Assembly: GCF_032854445.1 (NCBI RefSeq)
Contig: NC_088302.1
Coordinates: 36,152,191 to 36,216,190, forward strand
From: Liolophura sinensis
Taxonomy: Eukaryota; Mollusca; Polyplacophora; Chitonida; Chitonidae
Direction of reading: 5' to 3'
DNA: 64,000 nucleotides
Below the pieces are notes generated by a model. It searched no databases and was not told the DNA's origin. It saw only the letters and a list, made by a program, of their open reading frames with translations. Of this stretch, positions 15,301-27,300 are shown piece after piece; the first letter of the stretch is position 1; the number at the start of each line of letters is the position of its first letter. Made by a program: the position numbers and the translations under genes.

Positions 15301-18300
15301 ACATGAGAGGGAAAAATCCTGCTGTACAGTGTAAAACACCATATGAAACATGAAACAAATAATAACTATAATGCAGATGTTTGAAATATTCTCTCTTTTT
15401 GGCCACATGTTTGTACACGTGTGCAAAAACGCATCTCATGCTACATGTATATACCAGAAAAAAGGTAACTTTACAAATATTGAAAATATTGTCAGGAAAA
15501 TTAGGAAAGAATTCATGGAAACCTGTGTAAAAATCACATCTGTAAGCCTCAAAGAGGGGGAAACTAAATATTGAAGTGAACATGAAAATTATGCATGCAC
15601 AAGTTTAAATGATAGGGGAAAATGTGTGAAATTTTCACTGAAAATGGCACAGTCCTTTTGGAGGAGTTGACAAAAAGCCTATCTACAGAGCGTCCAATAG
15701 ACACTGTGATACCAGTACCCACCCAATGTATCGTGTTGCAGGATGTATTACTTAACTAAAATGTACCTAAATGTTTATGTCAGAGGAGTTATCTGTATAT
15801 CAATAAAGATATTTACCTGTAATATTAACCTCATTTACCTTTGTCAATAAAGAAGTCTTGCCTGTACTGTTAAATCCAAATTATCTGTACACCCAATTTA
15901 GGTGTACTGTTAAAACCAACTTGTATGTACTGTTAAACCAAATTTACCTTGGCTGTTAAACCCAACTTACCTGTACTATAAAACCCGATTTACCTGTACC
16001 CTGGAACCACATTTACCTGTTCATTGGAAGTTTTGTTAACCTGTACTCTTCAACATAAATTTCCAGTACTGTTAAACCAAATTTACATGTACTGTAGCTT
16101 ATTTATTTATTTGATTGATGTTTTATACCATACCAAAGAATACATCACTTGTACGATGGTGGCCAGCATTACGGTGGGAGAAAACCAGGCAGAGGCTGAG
16201 GGAAACCCATGATCATTCATAGGTTGCTGGGAGAGACCATGTATGGCCGGAGAGGAAGCCAACATGAGCCTGACTTGAACTTATAGCCATTGCATTACTG
16301 GGATGCTCCTACATCACTGCAGTGCGCTGGCATGCTAACCCCTTCTGATGTACAAGTACTGCTGAACCTAAGTTATTTGTACGATTGAACCATGTTTGCC
16401 GGTACCCTTAAATTTGTATTTACCTATACCGTTTAACCCAATTTTACTAACCATTAAACTCAGCTTACCTGCCACAATAATGCTGGCCGCTGTCATATAA
16501 GTGAAATATTTCTTGAGTATGGCGTAAAACACCAATCAAATAAATAAATAAATCAACTTACCTGTACAGTTAATGTTCTGGCCAGAAATCCCATCATAAT
16601 AGTCCGGGTAACATTTCCTACAGCCACGGGTCCAGCACCCGGCCTGAGGGTGTCCTGGGCAGCGCCTGTCCTCACAAAGCTCCTTAGAACAAGTGACTGG
16701 GGGCTGACCTAATGGACACTCTGAGTACTGGTACGTCACAAAACAAAACCTGCCAGGCATTGAAAAGAACATGAGGCTTAATTTATTTATTTGATTGGAG
16801 TTTTATGTCACACTCAAGAGTATTTGACATATGCAGCAGCGGCAAGTATTATAGTGGACAGATACCATGGAAATCCATGACCATTCGCAGGTTGCCTAAA
16901 AACCTTCTCACAGCCAAAGAGGAGGTCCACATAGACTAGACAGTGATCATAATGTTGAGAGGCTCCTGGGTCATCAGCTGCGCTCACACGACAAGGTTTA
17001 ATAACAGCCAAAAACATTTTATGTCTGACCACTGCTTTAAGTCAGTAAGTTTATCTACACCTCCATGTATAAACCAATGTGTTCAGTATGGCACTGAATA
17101 CCAACAGGTAAACAAATCAAAGTTACAGTAATGATTTTCAAATCCAGAACATTTATATACCAGGCAAAAGTGTTTTTTTTAAATGAAGATTTGAATTTCT
17201 TTGCATGACCATAATTTAGAAACCCCGGTGTACTTTTCCCTAGTAACCATGGCAACTGATTGAAAAACTCCTTCACCTTCTGTCAGGAGGTTCTGGAACC
17301 CATAACTGTTCCGCCGTGACAAACGACTTCCTGAGGGGTTCCTCAGACTGCACTTTCCTCAGACGTCGAGAAGTTTCAGTCTCTAGGCTCAGTGGGATCT
17401 GGTTTCCTCTCTTCAGCCAGTTTCGTGTGTAAATCCACTCAGGGATCTTGCTGCTCCCAGGACACACCCTGATCAGCAGTCTCAGGTCTTTATCATCAAG
17501 CAAATTCAGCTTCTGGCTGATCAGCCTCTTCACAATCAGGTACATGGGCCCAACAAAATAGTGCCGACACTTAGCTCTGTTAAAACCCGCAGAGTTGTAA
17601 CCAAACACGTCATACCCTTCACGATCGTAACCAAATTTATCAAATCCGTATCGATTGTAGCCAAACGGATCAAAGGTCTGAGGCCTGATGGTATTGGTTT
17701 CTGTCAAGTCTGTATTGTTGATGTGGAAACCAAAAGGTGTCTTACCATTGCGATCAAATCCGTAACGATTGTATCCAGACTGATCAAACCCTTCACCATC
17801 AAAACCATCCAGGTTAAAGGTGTTGACTCTAAATCCATACCTGTCCAGTCCGCTTTGATCATATCCATGGCGACCAAAACCTTGTTGATCGTAACCATGA
17901 ATATCAAATATGTTACGATCATCAAATTTTCCATCTCGTGTGTAACCAGACACATTGTATCCCTGCTTATTGAAGCCTTCTTTATCGTAGCCATGCCGAT
18001 CAAATCCATCAGGGCCGTAGCTGAAGTTTGGAATGCTGGCATTGCATGGCATTCCTTCTCCTATGGGGATGAATTTAACACACATCTGTTTCTCACAATC
18101 CATAACATCATCGGGGCTGACGGCAAAAGGTCGGAGAAATGTGTAGCGATGTTCCATAGGAAACTTGAACACATGACCTGGGTTTCTCTTCTGCCAGTCT
18201 GTCCAGAGTTTGTCCAGGAAGGCCAAGTGAGACAGAAAAGCGGGGTCATATGGGGCCATGTCTGTGATCATGTGACCCCCACCCCATGTCTGGAACAAGG

Positions 18301-21300
18301 TAGACATCAGCTCCATCTTCAGACGGAACTGCTCATAGGAGCTTTCTCGCAGCATTTGCTCAACGTCCACAGCATCAAGAAGATTCACTGAAGCATTGAA
18401 GCGTCGCCGTAAGCACGGAACCCAGTAAGGCGGGTATTTCTCTTTAAAGGGATGGTGACGCACACAGCCATTAACAGGGTGTCCGTTGTTACCAAAAATA
18501 TTGGCTGCCCAAACAGCTGATTTCTCCATGGCTCCCACATCCATTGTCCAATCAAAATAAGGAATGGTCACATCACAGTCCACAGACTGAAGGGCGTGCT
18601 CAACTGTCCTTAAAAAGTACCTGTTCCAGGGCAGGAAGTTTGGGGTCCCGTAAAACTGTGGTTTGTACATGGCGTACATTTCAGACAGTTTGTACCAGCG
18701 GGAGTGATAACCACCCGTGAGGGATTTCACCGCATTCTGAAATCGATGCAGATCGAGACGCGGCATATCCCGCACCTCTTTCCTGCCCTGTACGATAGAA
18801 CACTGGCAGTCAACGACGCCACGCTGAGTGCACATGCACTGCTGGCATCCTGACCTGAACTGCTCCCCGAAGCTGAGGGTCTGGTTATAGTGGTTGCAAC
18901 CACACCTGTTGACGCAGCTGACCTGGTGACAGCGACGACCAGGTGAGAACTGCACCACCTCGCCGATGTCTTCCTCTAGCTGCTGACACTGCTGTAAGGT
19001 CGTGTGACGACAGTCGTACCGATACCCCCCAACCAGACCCTCATAGTCCACATCATCACGATTAAAGCCGTAGCAGTTGAAGCCTGCCCTGTAACAACAA
19101 AAATAACTTCATCAGTTCAAAAGTTACATATTAATTCATTAATAAATACATAAGGCCACTGGAGGAAATTTACAATTTTTTACATGGCAAAAATTCATTA
19201 TTAAGTGTGAGTTTTGACTTTTCCAATCCTAAAGACAAAGCAAATCTGAGAGCCCTGAAGCCAATTTTAATACAGTAAATGCAAATTTTAAACTTATGCG
19301 TAGGGACATTCACTTAAAAGAGAGACCTGGATGAATCATGACATTGATTTTTGTGGAAAGTCACAGTTATTACAAATTTGCACTTGTTTCACTAAACAAT
19401 TCAGATTTCAATAGGTCAACAAAAGTGGCAACCTGTCAACTTTCCTGTTTACATGTACATGTATAAAGCCTACCTATCAAATCCTTCATCATCAAAGCCC
19501 TCCTTGTTGTAATCAATGATGCCGTCAAACTCTCCAAACCGGTTCAAACCAGACCGATTAAACCCTTCTCTGCCATAACCTTCTCTGTCGTAACCATGGT
19601 GATCTAAGCCTTCAACATCATAAACATTCCGGTCATATCCTATGTACAAAAGAGAACCAAAAGTTAAAATGACAAGATATTTTATGCCATACACAAGAAT
19701 ATTTCACTTACACAATAGCGGACAGTATTATGATGGGTGGAAAGACGTGATAAGACAGAGAATAAATAATGAAAGTATGCTTACAGTACGTTGGTAACCA
19801 CAGTACTGCACATTATAAGTATTTATTTATTTGATTGATGTTTTACGCCGTACTCAAGAATATTTCACTTATGCGATGGCCGCCAATGTGGGAGGAAATC
19901 GAGCAGAGCCTGGGGGAAACCCACGACCATCCACAGGTTGCTGGTAGACCTTCCCAAGTACGGCTGGAGAGGAATCCAGTTGCTCATTATATGAACGGTG
20001 CTTAATAATGACACACTGGATTCTTCAGCCTTTTCTCATGTTTGCAAGATGCTTATTGAAGCATTTTGCACCCCAAATCAAATTTAAAATAGGCATAAAT
20101 CTAAATGAAAGCTGCTCTTTCATATGCGAAAAGGTTAAGGAATAAGAGAGTACTATGACAGTTTATGGATGGAGGAAACTAGAGAGCCCGGAGTAAACCC
20201 CACATCCCTGGCATGTTACTGACAATCAATGAGTGTGGGAGAAACCATAAATTCTTTGTGCCAGGCTTCCTCACACCACAACATTCTCATCCCTACTTGA
20301 GCATCTATTTCCTCTAATCGATATGCACACTTTGGGGTCAATCACTGTTTAATAAACTTAACATGAATAGTTTATCTGAATCAAATTATTAAAATTGTAA
20401 AACTTCACCTCTCCAATCATATCCATGGCGATCATAAAGTTTGGATCCCGTTCCAGTAGCTAAATCAACGGTTCTTCTCCTGCCGTCTTCATCCAGTCCA
20501 AGATAGTTAAACCCGTACCTGTAAGCAAAAGACAATCCTAGTTTTTTACTTGTCTTGGGCATTTAATTTGTTGTTTTGAGTGAGACTGTATATTGAATAC
20601 ATGGATACATTTTCCCCATTGCCAACCCATATGACAAAATTTGTTTCCTAAAATCAGTGTAAAACTTAAACAAAAATACCATTTTCTTCATGAGAGATTA
20701 TCCAACACTTATGTCATGAACAAAAAAAAAATGCGAAGACACAGGATTGTAAATTCATCTTGTGGAGCAAACTTATACATGTAGTGCAAAGCATCATCCG
20801 CGTTTGGAATTAATACAGTAATTTTTACGAGTTTGTATTTACGTATTTGTTGGACAAGTGTTAAAAGGCCATACTGAATAATATTTCATTTATAAGGTGG
20901 CAGCTGGGTTTATTGTTGAAGGAAACTGGAATAAACCACGGCCATTCAGCAAGGTGCTGGCAATCCTCCTGACAACTGGATACCAATCACTGACCTCTTT
21001 TATGGTCAGTGGGTGATCAGCTTTAGATGAACAAACTCGGCAAACCCCGTGCCCACTCATATTCTACTAAAGTTTCATTGTTAATTCAGGCACTTGAAAC
21101 AAGTTTCTGCTAAATATGCGAAACACTGCTGATCACATTTTCTTTATAGCCTGAGAAAAAAAAAACTTTCGTATCTAAAACTTTCGTAACTTTTCGTGTA
21201 TGTCACTGATTGAGTGGCGTCCATACCTGTCATATCCCCGGAGGTCGTACCCATGGATGTGTCCCGGCATTCGCGAGGATCGAGAACAACATGCCCCAAT

Positions 21301-24300
21301 CATACAGCGATACCGACAGGCTTTGAAAGAAGGGAAGTTGTTTGCATTTCCTAGGCAACCAGTGTATATGAACTCTTCGCAAGATGATGAGCGTGGGTTG
21401 AAGTACCAGCGTGTCAGGCTTTCGTTACATTTACCTGAAATAAAAATGCAGATGAAGGCTGTACTATTCTTTCCTTCACTGTGACAGTATTGCATCAGTG
21501 AGAGAAAGGAAAGCTGTTGATCACCTTAAATTGTTCTTCATTTAGATTTTAATGATAGTGTTGGAGTGAACAAGACTCAGACTGTACATTTTTTTTCAAA
21601 CAACACCACAGCAGGCTACTTAATTTATTTATTTATTTATTTGATTGGTGTTTTACGCCGTACTCAAGAATATTTCACTTATACGACGGCGGCCAGCATT
21701 ATGGTGGGTGGAAACTGGGCACAGCCCGGGGGAAACTCACGACCATCCACAGGTTGCTGGCAGACCTTCCCACGTACGGCCGGAGAGGAAGCCAGCATGA
21801 ACTGGACTTGAACTCACAGCGACCGCATTGGTGAGAGACTCCTGGGTCATTACGCTGCGCTAGCGCGCTAACTGACGCTACTTAATTTAAAGCCTCACTG
21901 CAGTGACCTTGAGAAAATGCAGTTTAAAGCCATTTATATGCCCCAAGATGAAAGCTGATAAAATTTTTTGCTGTTTAATATGTTTGGCCACATTATTTAC
22001 TACGTATTCAGAAATAAAAATGTGTCCTTTAAGAAGAAAATATCTATATCTGTAACTATATATCAAAATCCTTACCCAGGCTAACAGGCAGCTCACAGAC
22101 ATCCAGAGCAGGGTGTTCACACCGTGGTCCATCGTATCCTGGGGCACACTGACATGTGACCAGCTCAGGTTCCCCTCTCCATGCTGACGGTACACATACG
22201 CCTCCATGCTGACAGGGGTTAGGGTGGCAGAAATCTGAAGAACAACAGAGAAAAGAAATGATTGCAGAACTTTTAGCTAATCTCAAGTCAGATCTAGCAG
22301 TCACCGTACAGACTGAACAAATACCAATGTTCAACTGACTGTCCAATCAAATTCTAGCATTTGTATTTCAGGTAAATACTGCAGGGCACTGAGACGTGAA
22401 CTCTCCTGCATAAGAGAGGTCACTGGACGTGCTGGGAGCAGGTATAACTTCAGATATAGTACTTGGTAAGTCAAGTTAAATTTGACTTACAGAGTAAAGC
22501 AAGATTGAGCCTGTTCATAACCTGTTACCCTTTTTATTGCTTTTGATTAATTATACTTTGAAGAATTTATGGTGAATTGAACATGTAGTACATGTACCTA
22601 CCACAATAACAGTTCTTAGTGCCAACCATTAAAACACTTGAAGCAGGCTTCAACCGTGCCACTGTCTAGAACCCAGTATTTGCTGCTGGCTATGAATACT
22701 GTGACTGTATCCAACGGGAACATTGTTCCACAGTGTTTTGCAATCATTCCAAAGTGCTACCACAAGCAAGCTACTAGCAGGCAAATAGTAGAGAGTTCTT
22801 TCCTGTGGGTCTTGGCTGGCGTTGTATAAGTCAAATGTAGACTGCAAAACATATGCCACTTCAGCAGTACTGCCGCCATATTGTGGGGACTATAATCTTA
22901 TCCATGGATGATTACCACTACATGCTGTTCAGCAGTACTGCTGCCATATTGTGGGGACTATAATCTTATAGATGAATGATTACCACTATATGCTGTTCAG
23001 CAGTACTGCAGCCATACTTTGGGGGCTATAATCTTATACATGAATGACTACCACTACATGCTGCTCAGCAATACTGTCGCCATATTGTGGGGACTATAAT
23101 CTTATAGATGAATGATTACCACTACATGCTGTTCAGCAGTACTGCTGCCATATTGTGGGGACTATAATCTTATAGATGAATGATTACCACTATATGCTGT
23201 TCAGCAGTACTGCAGCCATACTTTGGGGGCTATAATCTTATACATGAATGACTACCACTACATGCTGCTCAGCAATACTGTCGCCATATTGTGGGGACTA
23301 TAACCTTATAGATGAATGATTACCACTACATGCTGTTCAGCAGTACTGCTGCCATATTGTGGGGACTATAATCTTATAGATGAATGATTACCACTATATG
23401 CTGTTCAGCAGTACTGCAGCCATACTTTGGGGGCTATAATCTTATACATGAATGACTACCACTACATGCTGCTCAGCAATACTGTCGCCATATTGTGGGG
23501 ACTATAATCTTATAGATGAATGATTACCACTACATGCTGTTCAGCAGTACTACCGCCATATTGTGGGGACTATAATCTTATAGATGAATGATTACCACTA
23601 CATGCTGTTCAGCAGTACTGCAGCCATACTTTGGGGGCTATAATCTTATACATGAATGACTACCACTACATGCTGCTCAGCAATACTGTCGCCATATTGT
23701 GGGGACTATAATCTTATAGATGAATGACTACCACTACATGCTGTTCAGCAGTACTACCGCCATATTGTGGGGACTATAATCTTATAGATGAATGATTACC
23801 ACTACATGCTGTTCAGCAGTCCAGCCGCCATATTGTGAGGACTATAATCTTATACATGAATGATTACCACTACATGCTGTTCAGCAGTACTGCAGCCATA
23901 TTGTGGGGACTATAATCTTATCGATGAATGATTATATCTTTACGCCACTTTGGCATTATTGCAGTCCTACTGTGGTAACAAAACCTACAGATAAATGATT
24001 ATCAATGTCTACATGATATTTCCATCGAATTGCAGTACTAGTCGCTGAGCTTGTTTACCTCTGGGCTGGTGACAATCCACAACAAGCCCATCCACGATCC
24101 ACCTGGGCTGGCAATCGCCACAGAAGCTGATCATACAGGTGGCCTCTGGGTACATCGGGCAGTCTGTGGTCAGACAGGGGTTCTTGGTACAGCTGGCTAA
24201 GGCCTGGGAACATGAGCAGGGGGTGAGAATAGAGCTGGTGTCCAGGCAAAACTGTGATGCTGGTTGGCTATCTGCCAGGGTGGGGGTATGTTCTCTAACT

Positions 24301-27300
24301 TGACCTGTATATAGATATAGAGAAAAGGATCATACATGTAGATAACAATTTTTCAATCATATGACAAAGAAGGAGTCCTTCGAGTGCATGTAATGTGCCT
24401 CCTTGTTGCAGGACAGATTTCCACTGCTCTTTTATCTAGTGCTGCTTCACTGAGATGACTTACTGAAGGTAAATAAGCTGCCTCGCCCAAGCCATTATAC
24501 AGATGCGGGTCAATGCACTATCCCCTTCATGTTGAACACCCAATGAGGAAGTCACAATTTCCTCTTTTAAGGTCTTAGGTGTGACTCGACCCAGGATTGA
24601 CCCTGGATCTACCACCTCCCGAAGCCGACGCTCTACCAACTGTGCTATCAGGACAATGTTTATATAATAGACAGTAATCTTCACAGGGAGTATCAATTTT
24701 ATAGTAACTGGCTCAACTCCCTTCACACTATAAGAGCTGGAAACAATATTCAATGTTTTTAAATTCATACTGGGAAAACCCTGCTCACTCCACTTACCTG
24801 TGACATCATAAAGGGAGGTAATCCAGTGGAGATTAAACCACTGCTGAGGAAGTGGCTGAAGAGGAGGACAGGTCCTGGGCAGAGATTTAATTAATGTCGG
24901 GGTCTGGTTAAGCAGGGTATGCCACACCTTGAATGACTCAATTGGAGAGAATGGTCCGTGGTAGGAGAAGTTACAGTAGTTTACATCATAACCGTCGACT
25001 GAGAACCCATATCGGTCATATCCTTCAGGGTTTAACCCTGGGAAACAATTGAGAAATTAAAACAAAATATCATTTATGCAACACTTTGCTACTTTTGTTG
25101 AAAGTGTTCAGCTACGTTGTATCTAATATTTGTGTGACATGTATCATAATGGTGAGAAAAACTTCATGTAAGTCCATGTATCGAACTACATGCAAGACTA
25201 CTCAGAACAGCATGATTTACCACTTACTGCTACTGAAGTCCCCTAGACCAATGACAGCGGGTGAATCTCAAAAATTTGATGACCCAGAATAGGTTGAGCC
25301 CACTCCAGAGGCGCAATTTTTGACTGCTTCGTAGAATGGGCCTCGGGTATTTGTATCCAGTTCAGTTTTATAGGAATATCGTTACTTCTATTCACAAGTA
25401 TTTTGTAATGTCTAAGAAAAAGTTTTGCACAGTTTGTTAACAGGAAATTGTGGATTAGTGATTAAACCATTATCTTATTCATAACTTTGAATATTAAGAG
25501 GCTTCTCTCACCCGATCTTTGCAGACACTGAGAGTGCCTCTCCACTGTCTCAAACCGCCCAGAAGTGTCCACATTACCATCTCTGTCCCTACCCAGAGGA
25601 TTAAAGCCTATGATGTCATAGCCATCACGATTATACCCCAGTCGGTTGTATCCAGCAACACCAAAACCCTCTCTGTCAAACCCATCACGGTTGTAGCCTG
25701 GAAGTAAAAATTTCCATTTCACAGGTAAAGCAACACCAATTTCATTTGGTGTTTTATGGGGAGGTAACACAACAACAACAACAACAACAAAAAATCCAAA
25801 AATGGAATAAAAATAAGACTGAAAATCCATCTTTTTACTTTGACCCATTTTGTTGTTTTTGTGATGTCCCTTTATTTTTCCAAGGCTTTCCAATCATGTA
25901 AATACATTTTCAGCAGGAAAAATGGCCGGGATCCTCACAAGATGATTTCCAAGTTTCAGTTTAAATTTATGCTCTCGTCCGAAACTGAAAAAAAATTTAT
26001 TCTGCCCAAAAACTACCCTTAATTTATGCACCTTCCATTTAGGAAATGCCACCCCAATGGGTGTAACAAATATCCCACAATATCTTCTAGCAGACTAGCA
26101 GCGAGCTAATAAATCCAAACATTTCAACTAAGTAAAATAAACTAAAAAGTAAGACTTTAAGAAAAAAAATGTCACCATTCTTTCTGAAGCCTTCTCTGTC
26201 AAATCCTCTTCTATCCAAGCCCTCTTTGTCATAACCAAACATGTCAAAGCCATTTGCTTCTTCCACAAAGTTAGTACTGGTGCTCTTCAGGGTTGGAGGG
26301 TGGAAAGTTGTGTTGCAAGCATGGCCTTTGGAGATTTCTGCATATGAAACACACAAAGCCTCTTCCATGTCTAAAATATCTTTAGGTGCAATGTTGTAAG
26401 GCAAGAGTGGAACACTACCAGCCACAGCAGGAAATTTATACTTATTTGCCTCATGTTGTTGCTGCCATGTCCAGTAGAGATGGTCAATGTAGGAGTGGAG
26501 AACATAGAAGATGGGGTCATAGGCTGCCGCTGCGGTCGCCATGTCGCCACCTATGTAACTGTGCAAGTAGGCCGAGAAGGCCTCCAAAGAGGTGGACATT
26601 GTATGGAAGTCTTCATTTTTCACAGCTAACGCAAGCTCTGTCACAGAAGGCAGCCTGATAGACGTGTTAAAGCTGCGGCTCAGGCAAGGTTTCCACGACT
26701 TCCTGTGTCCAAAAGGATGGTCAGGAACACATCTCATTGGCCCTTCACCGTCTCCACCAAAGTAGTTCGGCTGCCAAATAATGGCGTCTTTGAAGTTGGC
26801 GACATCTGTGGTAAAGTCATAATAGGGTAGGGAGATGTTACAGTTGACTTCCTGAAGTCGCGCCTCCATCCTGTGCAAGAAGAGGCGGTTCCAGGGCAGG
26901 AAGGATGCCCCTCCATGGCTGTGCATACTGTGAGCCATATACATATCACGCAGCTCCTCCCAGACCCCCGAGCGGTGCAGGGCGGTGACCCCATGCTGGA
27001 ACTCCACCAACTCCTCGCGACTGAGGTCCCGAATCTCTCTCCTGACAGTGCGGCTGGCACATCTATAATATAAAACAGCATACAGTCACTGAACACACCT
27101 ACAAAATACATTAGCATACAGTCACTGAACACACCTACAAAATATATTAGCATACAGTCACTCAACACACCTACAAAATACAGTTGCTTACAGTCACTGA
27201 ACACACCTACAAAATAGTTGCTTACAGTCACTGAACACACCTACAAAATACAGTTGCTTACAGTCACTCAACACACCTACAAAATACAATGGCATACATT

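Noticed and set aside
17273-17275. TGA after exon 18 as the normal end of the gene
   Set aside because: A good donor overlaps it, and exon 19 accepts the same phase with a module known from exon 13. Kept only as a possible retained-intron stop.
17561-18391. 276-codon plus-strand open frame
   Set aside because: It is the antisense of the pentapeptide-repeat and tyrosinase-like exon 18. The minus strand has clear domain homology and splice sites, and the plus-strand product has none.
22856-23945. Regular repeat array as a CRISPR
   Set aside because: Head-to-tail satellite with no unique spacers, inside an intron of an animal gene.
24460-24927. 155-residue frame extending exon 12
   Set aside because: Runs past the GTAAGT donor into a tRNA-derived SINE; the extension is mobile-element sequence.
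17277-27062. Calling the gene a functional tyrosinase, laccase or hemocyanin
   Set aside because: Copper-ligand histidines are missing in both domains, and the surrounding architecture is not that of these enzymes.
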